In this document: in pieces, positions 30,307 to 38,823 of the stretch
Layout: every line of letters starts with the position of its first letter
Position numbering within the stretch: the stretch's first letter is position 1
Assembly: GCA_039198765.1 (NCBI GenBank)
Contig: JBCCTF010000006.1
Coordinates: 1 to 45,295, forward strand
From: Parvularcula sp039198765
GTDB lineage: Bacteria > Pseudomonadota > Alphaproteobacteria > Caulobacterales > Parvularculaceae
Direction: 5' to 3'
DNA length: 45,295 nt
Program-made: the position numbers and the translations under genes
The notes under the pieces: generated by a model
Seen by the model: only the letters and a program-made list of their open reading frames with translations
What the model was told of the DNA's origin: nothing
Databases searched by the model: none

Positions 30307-31995
30307 ATGCTGGTTGAGCTCACCATCCAAGACATCGTGCTGATCGAGCGCCTGACCCTGCGCTTTGGCGGGGGGCTTTCGGCGCTGACCGGTGAGACGG
30401 GCGCGGGCAAATCCATCCTCCTCGACAGCCTCGGTCTGGCGGTTGGCGGCAAAGCTGAGCGCGGTCTGGTCCGCCAGGGCTCTGAGCGCGGGATTGTGAA
30501 CGCTGTTTTTGAGGTGGGCGATGCTCACCCCGTGTGGGAGCTGCTCGACGAAGCTGGCATCCCCGCAGAAGACGACCTCATCATGCTCCGCCGGGTGCAG
30601 AACGCCGATGGGAAGTCCCGCGCGTTCGTGAACGATCAGACGGTTCCGGTCAGTGTCCTCCGCCGGATCGGGCAAAGCCTGATTGAGGTGCACGGCCAGC
30701 ACGAGAGTCAGGGGTTCCTCGACCAATCCGTACACCGCTCATTGCTCGATGACTTTGCCAAGACAACGAAAGAGCTTCGTGCCGTTCGAGAGACTTGGGC
30801 GGATCTGAAAGCCATCCGTACAGAGATTGCTGAGAGCGAAGCGCGGGCTGATGCGGCGTTGCGCGAGGCGGATTACCTGCGCCATGCTTCGGAGGAGCTT
30901 TCGCGCCTGAGCCCTCAGCCTGGCGAGGAAGCCGAGCTTGCCGAGCGGCGTGCGGTGTTGATGGCAGCGGAGAAGGTGTCTGAGGATTTGGCGTCTGCGT
31001 TGGCAGCCCTCGGTGAAGACGGGCTTGAGGCGAAGGTGTCATCAGCAGCCGGACGGATTGACCGTGCGGCTGAGCGTCTTGGCGATGATGCGGCGAAGCC
31101 ACTGCGCGATGCTGCCCAGCGATTGGACGCAGCGCTCGGTGAGTTTGCGGAAGCGCGCAGTGCGCTGATGGATGCAGCCGATGCCTTCATCCAGGACGAG
31201 CAGGCGTTGGAAGAGACAGAGGAGCGGCTGTTTGCCCTGCGTGCGGCAGGCCGGAAGTATGGTCGCCAACCGGATGATCTTCATGCGTATGCCGAGCATG
31301 TTGCTGCGCAGCTTGCTCAACTTGATGAAGGCGAGGCGAGCTTTGCGGCTTTGCGCGTGCGCGAAGCGGCGTTGAAAGAAGCTTATGATAAGGCTGCGCA
31401 AAAGCTCTCCGATAAGCGGTCGAAGGCAGCGGCTCGTTTCTCTAAAGCGGTGATGGGTGAGCTGGCCCCACTGAAGCTCGACAAGGCGAAGTTCAAGGCT
31501 GGGGTTGCTCCTGATCCGGAGCATCCGAGCGAGACGGGCATTGACCGTGTGGCATTTGAGGTTTCGACGAACCCCGGTGCGCCTTTTGGGCCGCTGAAAC
31601 AGATTGCATCCGGCGGGGAGCTGTCGCGGTTCGTCCTTGCGCTGAAGACTGTGCTGACAGCGCAAGATGGCCGTTCGGTGATCGTCTTTGATGAGGTGGA
31701 CAGCGGCGTCGGCGGCGCTGTGGCTGACGCGATTGGCGAACGCCTTGCTCGGATTGCCAGCGATGCGCAAACGCTCGTCGTCACCCACTCTCCTCAAGTT
31801 GCCGCGCGCTCTGTCGCCCATTTTAAGGTGGAGAAGGCGGGCAAGAAGGTGATCAAAACAAACGTGCGTATGCTGAACGAAGACGAGCGCCGCGAAGAAA
31901 TCGCACGAATGCTCTCTGGCCGCGAAGTGACCGAGGAGGCAAGGGCCGCTGCCTCGAAACTGCTTGCCGAAGGGCAAGTGGAGGAAGCGGCGTGA
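30307..31995 (+). CDS. recN: DNA repair protein RecN
   Basis: RecN is an SMC-like ATPase that acts early in double-strand-break repair, holding broken ends together. The 562 aa protein has the Walker A GETGAGKS (residues 29-36) in LTGETGAGKSILLDSLGL, EVHGQHESQGFLDQ (Q-loop region), a long alanine/glutamate-rich coiled coil (about 160-370), and the C-terminal ABC signature ASGGELSRFVLALK, Walker B VIVFDEVDSGVGG and VVTHSPQVA (H-loop). Length is standard. Its stop overlaps the ligA start as GTGA, so the two repair genes are translated together. Confidence 0.96.
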   Translation: MLVELTIQDIVLIERLTLRFGGGLSALTGETGAGKSILLDSLGLAVGGKAERGLVRQGSERGIVNAVFEVGDAHPVWELLDEAGIPAEDDLIMLRRVQNADGKSRAFVNDQTVPVSVLRRIGQSLIEVHGQHESQGFLDQSVHRSLLDDFAKTTKELRAVRETWADLKAIRTEIAESEARADAALREADYLRHASEELSRLSPQPGEEAELAERRAVLMAAEKVSEDLASALAALGEDGLEAKVSSAAGRIDRAAERLGDDAAKPLRDAAQRLDAALGEFAEARSALMDAADAFIQDEQALEETEERLFALRAAGRKYGRQPDDLHAYAEHVAAQLAQLDEGEASFAALRVREAALKEAYDKAAQKLSDKRSKAAARFSKAVMGELAPLKLDKAKFKAGVAPDPEHPSETGIDRVAFEVSTNPGAPFGPLKQIASGGELSRFVLALKTVLTAQDGRSVIVFDEVDSGVGGAVADAIGERLARIASDAQTLVVTHSPQVAARSVAHFKVEKAGKKVIKTNVRMLNEDERREEIARMLSGREVTEEARAAASKLLAEGQVEEAA

Positions 31996-34130
31996 GCGGA
32001 GCGCTGACGAAAGCGCAAGCCGCCAAACGCCTGAAAGAAATCGCCGAGTTGATGGCGAAGGCCGACCGCGCCTACGAAGATGCCGACCCGATCATAACCG
32101 ATGCAGAGTACGATGCTCTGCGTGCGGAGAACCTGAAGCTCGAGACGGCGTTCCCATCGGCAAAGCTCGCGAGCAGCCCGTCTGAGAAGGTCGGTTCCGT
32201 GCCCACCGGGCGCTTTGCGAAGGTGCAGCATGCCAAGCCGATGCTGTCGCTCGACAATGCGTTTACGGACGAAGACGTCTTCGACTTCGTCACCCGTGTA
32301 CGGAAGTTCCTGGGCATCAGTGATGATGAGCCGATGGCTCTGACGGCTGAGCCGAAGATTGACGGTCTCTCCGCGAGCCTCCGCTATGAGAACGGTGAGC
32401 TGACGATTGGCGCAACGCGCGGTGACGGGAAGGTTGGCGAGGACGTCACGGCGAACCTCAAGACCGTTAAAGATATTCCGCACACGATCAAAACGGATGC
32501 TCCGGTGATCGAAGTGCGCGGCGAAGTCTACATGTCCAAGGCCGATTTCGCCGCGATGAACGAGGCATTCGAGCGGGAAGGGGAGAAGATCTTCGCCAAC
32601 CCGCGCAACGCTGCGGCCGGCTCCCTTCGCCAGAAAGACACGTCCGTCACGGCGAAACGCCCGCTCAAATTCTTCACCCATGGCCTCGGCGAAATGGCGA
32701 GAGAACTCGCGCCGACCTTCAGCGGGACTGTGGATGCCCTTGAAAAGCTAGGGTTTCCGCCCAACCCTCTCGCGAAACTTTGTCAATCTCCGGAGGAAGT
32801 GCTGGAGCATTACCGGTTGATTGAGGAGCAGCGCGCGTCCCTCGACTACGACATCGATGGCGTGGTCTACAAAATGGACCGGCTCGACTGGCAGGAACGC
32901 CTGGGCTTCGTCGGTCGCGCGCCGCGCTGGGCCATTGCACATAAGTTTCCCGCCGAAAAAGCGACGACAGTTCTTGAGGCGATCGATATTCAGGTTGGGC
33001 GGACCGGCTCGCTGACGCCGATCGCAAGGCTGACGCCGGTGACGGTGGGCGGTGTCGTCGTGTCCAACGCGACGTTGCATAACCAGGACGAGATCGAGCG
33101 GCTCGACGTCCGCGTTGGCGATACCGTCCGTGTGCAGAGAGCGGGCGATGTCATCCCGCAAGTCCTCGGTATTGTTGCTGAGAAACGGCCGAAGGCGGCA
33201 AAGCCATTCTTATTCCCCGAGAAATGCCCCGTATGCGGATCAGACGCGGTACGGGAAGTGAACCCACGGACCGGCGAACGCGATGTGGTGCGCCGGTGCA
33301 CGGGCAATTTCATCTGCGATGCGCAGGTGTCCGAGAAGCTCAAGCACTTCGTCTCGAAGGCAGCCATGGATATCGATGGGCTGGGCGAGAAACAGATCGA
33401 GGATTTCTTCACCCAAGGCATGGTGCGCGAGCCGGGAGACATCTTCACTCTGGCGAAGCGAGAAAGCGAGAGTGCTTTCAACGTGGACGGACGATCGCCG
33501 CTCAAGTCGTACAAGAAGAAGACCGTTGGTGGCAAAGAGGTCCTGACCGACGAGGTCTCCAACCAGAAGAGTCTCGACAAACTCTTTGCTGCGATCGAGG
33601 ACGCGCGCTCACGCCCCCTGGGCCGGGTGATTGCAGCGCTTGGAATCCGCCATGTGGGGCAGATCACGGCCAACGTCCTAGCCCAGCGTTATCCGTCAAC
33701 GGACGAATTTATCGCATTAGGGGAAGGGCTGCTCAAGGAAGATAGCCCTGCCAGGGATGAGCTGACTGCGATCGACGGGTTGGGTGAGACAGTCGCTGAC
33801 TCCCTCCGCGACTTCTTCTCGGATGAACGCAACGAAGCTGTTCTCAAGCGCCTTTTCGCTGAGCTGACGCCTGAAGCGCCAGAGGTGGCCGCTGACGATG
33901 GTCCGCTGACCGGTAAGTCGATTGTCTTCACCGGGACACTGATCGAGATGACCCGCGACGAGGCGAAGGTGATCGCGGCCCGGCTAGGTGCAAAGGTCGT
34001 CAGTTCGGTGTCCAAAAAGACCGACATCGTCGTGGCTGGCGAGAAAGCGGGCTCGAAGGAAAAGAAAGCGCGGGAGCTGGAGCTCGACGTCTGGGACGAG
34101 GCCCAGTGGCTCAAGATCGCGCGGGGCTGA
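31992..34130 (+). CDS. ligA: NAD-dependent DNA ligase LigA
   Basis: LigA seals nicks in DNA using NAD+. The 712 aa protein has the Ia domain (DAEYDALRAENLKLE), the adenylation lysine K122 in AEPKIDGLSASLRYENG, the SLDNAF motif, RGDGKVGEDVTANLKT, GEVYMSKADFAAMN, NPRNAAAGSLRQKD, the OB-fold, the tetracysteine zinc finger (CPVC ... RCTGNFIC), helix-hairpin-helix repeats and a C-terminal BRCT domain (about 635-712). It is somewhat longer than the ~670 aa norm because of an insertion near residues 495-520 (DGRSPLKSYKKKTVGGKE). The start is GTG 31992, overlapping the recN stop. Confidence 0.97.
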   Translation: MSGALTKAQAAKRLKEIAELMAKADRAYEDADPIITDAEYDALRAENLKLETAFPSAKLASSPSEKVGSVPTGRFAKVQHAKPMLSLDNAFTDEDVFDFVTRVRKFLGISDDEPMALTAEPKIDGLSASLRYENGELTIGATRGDGKVGEDVTANLKTVKDIPHTIKTDAPVIEVRGEVYMSKADFAAMNEAFEREGEKIFANPRNAAAGSLRQKDTSVTAKRPLKFFTHGLGEMARELAPTFSGTVDALEKLGFPPNPLAKLCQSPEEVLEHYRLIEEQRASLDYDIDGVVYKMDRLDWQERLGFVGRAPRWAIAHKFPAEKATTVLEAIDIQVGRTGSLTPIARLTPVTVGGVVVSNATLHNQDEIERLDVRVGDTVRVQRAGDVIPQVLGIVAEKRPKAAKPFLFPEKCPVCGSDAVREVNPRTGERDVVRRCTGNFICDAQVSEKLKHFVSKAAMDIDGLGEKQIEDFFTQGMVREPGDIFTLAKRESESAFNVDGRSPLKSYKKKTVGGKEVLTDEVSNQKSLDKLFAAIEDARSRPLGRVIAALGIRHVGQITANVLAQRYPSTDEFIALGEGLLKEDSPARDELTAIDGLGETVADSLRDFFSDERNEAVLKRLFAELTPEAPEVAADDGPLTGKSIVFTGTLIEMTRDEAKVIAARLGAKVVSSVSKKTDIVVAGEKAGSKEKKARELELDVWDEAQWLKIARG

Positions 34131-34198
34131 TCAGGGACACCTTGCCTTTCCGCGCCTTCCGGGCCAACCCGCTGACCAACAGATAAAGGGACGAAACG

Positions 34199-35344
34199 AT
34201 GGCCAAAGACTTCGATATTGTTGTGTACGGCGCGAGCGGCTTCACGGGCCGTTTGGTGGCGGAATATCTCGGCAAAACTGGGCACAAAAGCTTCGCCATG
34301 GCAGGCCGGAGCGAGGCCAAGCTGGCGGAAGTCCGCGATGAGCTGGGCATCGACGCGCCGATCGTGGTCGCCGATGGCGATGACGAAGCCGCGCTAAAGT
34401 CGATGGCCGAGAGCGCAAAGACTGTCGTCACGCTCGTTGGCCCCTACCAGCTCTACGGCAACAAGCTGCTGAAGGCCTGCATCGACGCGGGCACCGATTA
34501 CTGCGACCTTTGTGGTGAGCCCGCGTGGATGGCGGCGAAGATCCGTGAGGCTCACGAGGCTGCGGTGGCGTCGGGCGCTCGGATTGTCTTCTCCTGCGGC
34601 TTCGACTCGATCCCCTCGGATCTTGGCGTGCTGCATCTGCAGAACAAAGTGAAAGCGGCTTCGGGCGCGCCTTCTGAGCGCGTGAAGCTTCTCGTGCGCG
34701 GCATGAAAGGCACGTTCTCTGGCGGAACGGCAGCCAGCTTTAAGGCAACAATGGCCGCAGCCTTCCAGGATCCCCAGGTGCTGGCCGACCTCAAAAACCC
34801 GTTCTCCCTATGCCCCGATTTCAAGGGTCCGCGTCAGCCGAACCTGAATGAGGTGCGCTTCGACGAAGATGAGAACACGTGGCTCGCGCCGTTCGTCATG
34901 GCGGCGATCAACACGAAGAACGTGCACCGTACCAACTTCCTGACCGGCCACGCGTACGGCGAGGGCCTCGTCTATGACGAGATGGTGATGACCGGGCCCG
35001 GCGAGAAAGGCGAGGCGACGGCGAACCATCTGGCAGCCGACAAGTCGATGGCGAGCGACGATGGACCGAAGCCGGGCGAGGGACCGTCGAAGGAAGAGCG
35101 TGAGAATGGCATGTTTGAGCTTGCCATTATCGGCCATGACGCTTCGGGCACCCGCTACGAAAGTGTGGTCCGCGGGGACAAAGACCCGGGCTACGGTTCC
35201 ACCTCGAAAATGATTTCAGAAACAGCGAATTGCCTGAACGAAGACCGCCCGGAAGGCCCGGGGGGGATCCTCACGCCGGGCGCTGCCCTCGGAGAAGATT
35301 TGATCAAAAGGCTCCACGAACGCGCTGGGGTCACGTTCGCCTAA
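34199..35344 (+). CDS. saccharopine dehydrogenase-like oxidoreductase (trans-acting enoyl reductase family)
   Basis: The 381 aa protein begins with a Rossmann fold, FDIVVYGASGFTGRLVAEYL, and continues FAMAGRSEAKL, VVTLVGPYQLYG and YCDLCGEPAWM, then IVFSCGFDSIPSDLGV, matching the saccharopine-dehydrogenase-like group to which mycobacterial trans-acting enoyl reductases belong. True saccharopine dehydrogenase activity is unlikely; these proteins probably reduce a lipid or polyketide-like substrate with NAD(P)H. The DGDDEAAL and acidic surface are unremarkable. It lies 68 bp after ligA and 71 bp before rfbC, with a conspicuous inverted repeat between it and rfbC. Confidence 0.85.
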   Translation: MAKDFDIVVYGASGFTGRLVAEYLGKTGHKSFAMAGRSEAKLAEVRDELGIDAPIVVADGDDEAALKSMAESAKTVVTLVGPYQLYGNKLLKACIDAGTDYCDLCGEPAWMAAKIREAHEAAVASGARIVFSCGFDSIPSDLGVLHLQNKVKAASGAPSERVKLLVRGMKGTFSGGTAASFKATMAAAFQDPQVLADLKNPFSLCPDFKGPRQPNLNEVRFDEDENTWLAPFVMAAINTKNVHRTNFLTGHAYGEGLVYDEMVMTGPGEKGEATANHLAADKSMASDDGPKPGEGPSKEERENGMFELAIIGHDASGTRYESVVRGDKDPGYGSTSKMISETANCLNEDRPEGPGGILTPGAALGEDLIKRLHERAGVTFA

Positions 35345-35368
35345 CATTCTTGGGCGACAAGTGGGGTT

Positions 35369-35393
35369 GCCTAGGGTGCGTGATGCCCTAGGC
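35369..35393. promoter_or_regulatory. perfect inverted repeat upstream of rfbC
   Basis: Arms gcctaggg (35369-35376) and ccctaggc (35386-35393) are perfect 8-bp complements around a 9-bp centre, with partial extension outward (g-t to c-a over mismatches). It lies 22 bp before the rfbC ATG and 25 bp after the previous stop. It may be an operator, an RNA hairpin in the rfb leader, or a terminator without T-run of the upstream gene. Confidence 0.5.
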
Positions 35394-35415
35394 CACACCT
35401 ATGAGGGGAGCCCGA

Positions 35416-35976
35416 ATGTTCACACGCCTCGCCATTCCTGAAGTGATTTTGGTCGAGCCCAAGCGGTTTGGCGACCATCGCGGCTTTTTCTCAGAGACGT
35501 TCCACGCCGGCCGCTATGACGAGGCCGGCATCCCTGGGCCCTTCGTCCAAGACAATCATTCCCTCAGCCGGGAAGTGGGCGTTCTTCGCGGCCTTCATTT
35601 CCAGATTGATCCATCCCCGCAAGGTAAGCTTGTTCGTTGCACAGCGGGCGCAATCCTCGATGTCGCGGTGGACATTCGCAAAGGCTCACCGACGTACGGC
35701 CAGCACGTCTCGGCGGAGCTGACCTCGGACAATGGCCACCAGCTTTGGGTCCCCGTCGGCTTTGCCCACGCTTTCGTCACCCGCGCGCCGGATACCGAGG
35801 TGCAGTACAAGGTCACTGGCTACTACGACCCCGAGGCCGACCGCGGCCTTGCTTGGGCCGACCCAGCTCTCAGCATTGATTGGGGCCTCGATGGCGCCGC
35901 ACCGGTGCTTTCCGACAAAGATCAGAAGCACCCAACGCTGGCCGAGTTGCCCGATTATTTCACCTATTCCGGCTGA
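35416..35976 (+). CDS. rfbC: dTDP-4-dehydrorhamnose 3,5-epimerase
   Basis: RfbC/RmlC epimerises dTDP-4-keto-6-deoxyglucose in the third step to dTDP-L-rhamnose. The 186 aa cupin-fold protein has KRFGDHRGFFSETFH, FVQDNHSLSREVGVLRGLHFQ (catalytic His in RGLHFQ), LVRCTAGAILDVAVDIRKGSPTYG in two blocks, LWVPVGFAHAFVT and a C-terminal DPALSIDW. ATG 35416 was chosen because GAGGGGAG lies just upstream; the ATG at 35401 would consume that site. It is first in rfbCBDA. Confidence 0.96.
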   Translation: MFTRLAIPEVILVEPKRFGDHRGFFSETFHAGRYDEAGIPGPFVQDNHSLSREVGVLRGLHFQIDPSPQGKLVRCTAGAILDVAVDIRKGSPTYGQHVSAELTSDNGHQLWVPVGFAHAFVTRAPDTEVQYKVTGYYDPEADRGLAWADPALSIDWGLDGAAPVLSDKDQKHPTLAELPDYFTYSG

Positions 35977-36000
35977 AACACGCCTGAGGAGACACACGCG

Positions 36001-37056
36001 ATGAAAGTGATCGTAACAGGCGGGGCAGGGTTCATCGGCTCAGCAGTCATCCGTCATCTGATAGGCGACACCGACGCCGAAGTCGTCAATGTCGACAAGC
36101 TAACCTACGCTGCGAACCTCGACAGTGTAGCGATGGTGGCGGACAGCCCGCGCTACCGCTTCGAACAGCTCGACATCTGCGATGCCGACGCGATGGTGTC
36201 CGTGTTCGAAGAGGTGAAGCCCACCCACGTGATGCACCTCGCCGCCGAGAGCCACGTGGACCGCTCAATCTCCGGTAGCCGCGAGTTCATCGAGACCAAC
36301 ATTCTGGGTACGTACAATCTTCTCGAAGCCGCCCGCGGCTACTGGATGGGCCTTGCCGACGAGGCGAAGGAAGCCTTCCGCTTCCACCATATCTCTACCG
36401 ACGAGGTCTACGGCTCCCTTGGCGCAGAGGGCTTGTTCCACGAGACGACGGCCTATGATCCGTCCTCGCCCTATTCCTCATCGAAGGCGGCTTCCGATCA
36501 CCTAGTCATGGCGTGGCACCGCACCTATGGCTTGCCTGTTGTCCTCTCGAACTGCTCCAACAATTACGGGCCGTATCAATTCCCTGAAAAGCTCATCCCG
36601 CTGATGATCCTTAACGCGATGGACGGCAAAGAGCTCCCCGTCTACGGCGACGGTTCCAACATCCGCGATTGGCTCCACGTTGAAGACCACGCAGCCGCCT
36701 TGGTGACGATCCTGACGCGAGGCGTCCTCGGTGAAAAATACAACGTGGGCGGACGGAATGAGCGCACCAACCTCGAAGTGGTGCACACCATTTGTGACGC
36801 CGTCGACGCCCACCTCAGCGATGGCCAATCCCGCCGTGAACAGATCAAATTCGTCACCGACCGCCCCGGCCACGACCAGCGCTACGCCATCGATGCGACG
36901 AAGCTCGAGAACGAACTCGGCTGGAAAGCGAAGTACAATTTCGACACCGGCATTGCCCAGACGATCGACTGGTACCTCTCGAACGAAGACTGGTGGCAGC
37001 CTCTACGTGCGGGCGTTTACGGCGGCCAACGCCTTGGCTTGGTTGATAAAAAGTGA
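36001..37056 (+). CDS. rfbB: dTDP-glucose 4,6-dehydratase
   Basis: RfbB/RmlB turns dTDP-glucose into dTDP-4-keto-6-deoxyglucose. The 351 aa extended SDR has GGAGFIGSAVIRHL (NAD loop), HLAAESHVDRSI, HISTDEVYGSLG (catalytic Thr-Asp-Glu), PYSSSKAASDHLV (Tyr-x3-Lys), NCSNNYGPYQFPEKLIP and DWLHVEDHAAAL, all diagnostic. It starts 24 bp after rfbC with a GAGGAGA ribosome site, and its stop overlaps the GTG of rfbD. Confidence 0.98.
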   Translation: MKVIVTGGAGFIGSAVIRHLIGDTDAEVVNVDKLTYAANLDSVAMVADSPRYRFEQLDICDADAMVSVFEEVKPTHVMHLAAESHVDRSISGSREFIETNILGTYNLLEAARGYWMGLADEAKEAFRFHHISTDEVYGSLGAEGLFHETTAYDPSSPYSSSKAASDHLVMAWHRTYGLPVVLSNCSNNYGPYQFPEKLIPLMILNAMDGKELPVYGDGSNIRDWLHVEDHAAALVTILTRGVLGEKYNVGGRNERTNLEVVHTICDAVDAHLSDGQSRREQIKFVTDRPGHDQRYAIDATKLENELGWKAKYNFDTGIAQTIDWYLSNEDWWQPLRAGVYGGQRLGLVDKK

Positions 37057-37952
37057 GCCGCTTCAAGATCCTCGTTGCCGGGCGCTCAGGCCAAGTGGCA
37101 CAAAGCCTCGTCGAGGCAGCAGCGCTCCGTGAGCGGATCGATTTGACATGCGCAGGCCGCCCCGATCTGGACATCGCAGACTTAGGCAGTGTCCGGAGCG
37201 CGGTCAGCGAGGCCAAACCAAATCTGGTCATCAATGCGGCCGCCTACACCGCCGTCGATAAAGCTGAAGACGACCGCGACGCAGCCTTCGCCGGGAACGA
37301 GACTGGCCCGGAGAACCTCGCCAAGGTTACGGTAGAGGCGGGCATCCCGCTATTCCACATCTCAACCGACTACGTCTTCAGCGGGCAAGCCACCGCACCG
37401 TACACAGAGGATCACCCGACCGATCCTCTGGGCGTTTACGGCAGTTCCAAGCTCGCAGGCGAACAAGCCGTCGCTCACCATAATCCAAAGCACCTCATCT
37501 TACGCACGGCATGGGTCTACGGTGTCTACGGAGCAAACTTCCTCAAAACCATGCTCCGCGTTGCCGAGGGCAGGAACGAACTCAACGTCGTTGCTGACCA
37601 ATACGGCGCGCCGACATCCTCTCACGACATCGCATCAGGTCTCCTCGACCTCGCAGAAGCCGTGCTCGCAGACCCAAACAACGCGCGCTGGGGCACCTTC
37701 CACATGTCAGCAGGTGGCGACGCCGTCTGGGCCGAGTTCGCCGAGGCCATCTTCGCAGCCAGCGCGATTAACGATGGTCCATCGGCGACCGTTAACCGTA
37801 TTCCGACGACGGAGTATCCGACACCGGCGGAACGACCGGCTTTCTCCGTGCTCAACTCATCCGCACTTGAACAAGCTTACGGCGTGCGGCTCCCCCATTG
37901 GAAAGAACCCGTTGCAGGCGTCGTCGCACGCGTTCTTCAGCATAAGGAATAG
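37053..37952 (+). CDS. rfbD: dTDP-4-dehydrorhamnose reductase
   Basis: RfbD/RmlD makes the last reduction to dTDP-L-rhamnose. The 299 aa protein has a GRSGQVAQSL cofactor loop, VINAAAYTAVDKAEDD, ISTDYVFSGQATAPYTE, YGSSKLAGEQAV (Tyr-x3-Lys) and RTAWVYGVYGANFLKTM, as in RmlD. GTG 37053 overlaps the rfbB stop. The stop is immediately adjacent to the rfbA start. Confidence 0.96.
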   Translation: MSRFKILVAGRSGQVAQSLVEAAALRERIDLTCAGRPDLDIADLGSVRSAVSEAKPNLVINAAAYTAVDKAEDDRDAAFAGNETGPENLAKVTVEAGIPLFHISTDYVFSGQATAPYTEDHPTDPLGVYGSSKLAGEQAVAHHNPKHLILRTAWVYGVYGANFLKTMLRVAEGRNELNVVADQYGAPTSSHDIASGLLDLAEAVLADPNNARWGTFHMSAGGDAVWAEFAEAIFAASAINDGPSATVNRIPTTEYPTPAERPAFSVLNSSALEQAYGVRLPHWKEPVAGVVARVLQHKE

Positions 37953-38822
37953 ATGATGAAGGGTATCATCCTCGCCGGTGGCCACGGTACGCGCCTCTAT
38001 CCGATCACGCGCGCCGTCTCCAAACAACTCCTGCCTGTCTACGACAAGCCAATGATCTACCACCCGATCACAACCCTGATGCTTGGCGGTATCCGGGAAA
38101 TTCTCATCATTTCAACCCCTCAAGCTCTCCCTCTTTATAGAGAACTTCTGGGCGATGGCAGCCAGTGGGGAATGTATTTCGAATTCGCCGTCCAGGACGA
38201 ACCCCGCGGCCTCGCCGAAGCCTTCATCATCGGCGAAAAGTTCGTAAACGGACAACCCTGTGCCCTCGCTCTAGGCGATAACATGTTCTATGGTGCTGGG
38301 CTCTCGGCTGAACTTGAGAAAGCGGGTACCATCGAAACAGGCGCCGTGGTCTTTGCCTACCGCGTGCCTGATCCCCAAGCTTTTGGAGTGGTCGAGATCG
38401 ACGATAGCGGACGCGCCATTTCGATCGAAGAGAAGCCGATAAATCCCAAGAGCGATTGGGCGGTCACTGGCCTCTACTTCTACGACGCGGACGTCACCGA
38501 GATCGCGAAATCGGTAGAGCCTTCCGCACGCGGAGAGCTTGAAATTACTTCAGTGAACGATGCGTACCTTCAACGCGGTACACTGAACGTCAGCTGCCTC
38601 CCGCGCGGCACAGCATGGCTTGACGCAGGAACATTCGACGGCCTCCTGCAAGCCAGCCAATTTGTCCAAACCCTAGAGGCGCGCCAACGGTTCAAAGTGG
38701 CATGTCCAGAAGAAGTCGCCTACCGCAAAGGCTTCATCAGCAGAGCCAGCCTACTCAAACTCGCCGACGCCTTCAAAAACGACTATAAAACATACCTCTA
38801 CGACGTGGCCGAGAACGGATAA
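37953..38822 (+). CDS. rfbA: glucose-1-phosphate thymidylyltransferase
   Basis: RfbA/RmlA makes dTDP-glucose from glucose-1-phosphate and dTTP and commits sugar to rhamnose. The 289 aa protein has KGIILAGGHGTRLYPITRAV (nucleotide-binding GGxGTRL), SKQLLPVYDKPMIYHP, LGDNMFYGAGL, the EEKPINPKSDWAVTGLYFYD block and AWLDAGTFDGLLQA. Two consecutive ATGs (37953, 37956) begin the gene; GGAATAG precedes them. The gene ends 1 bp before the stop of the convergent kpsC. Together with rfbC, rfbB and rfbD it completes the rhamnose pathway. Confidence 0.97.
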   Translation: MMKGIILAGGHGTRLYPITRAVSKQLLPVYDKPMIYHPITTLMLGGIREILIISTPQALPLYRELLGDGSQWGMYFEFAVQDEPRGLAEAFIIGEKFVNGQPCALALGDNMFYGAGLSAELEKAGTIETGAVVFAYRVPDPQAFGVVEIDDSGRAISIEEKPINPKSDWAVTGLYFYDADVTEIAKSVEPSARGELEITSVNDAYLQRGTLNVSCLPRGTAWLDAGTFDGLLQASQFVQTLEARQRFKVACPEEVAYRKGFISRASLLKLADAFKNDYKTYLYDVAENG

Positions 38823-38823
38823 G

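Noticed and set aside
32480..33600. LigA insertion as evidence for an unusual ligase
   Set aside because: Short insertions at this place occur in other alphaproteobacterial LigA proteins; all catalytic motifs are intact.
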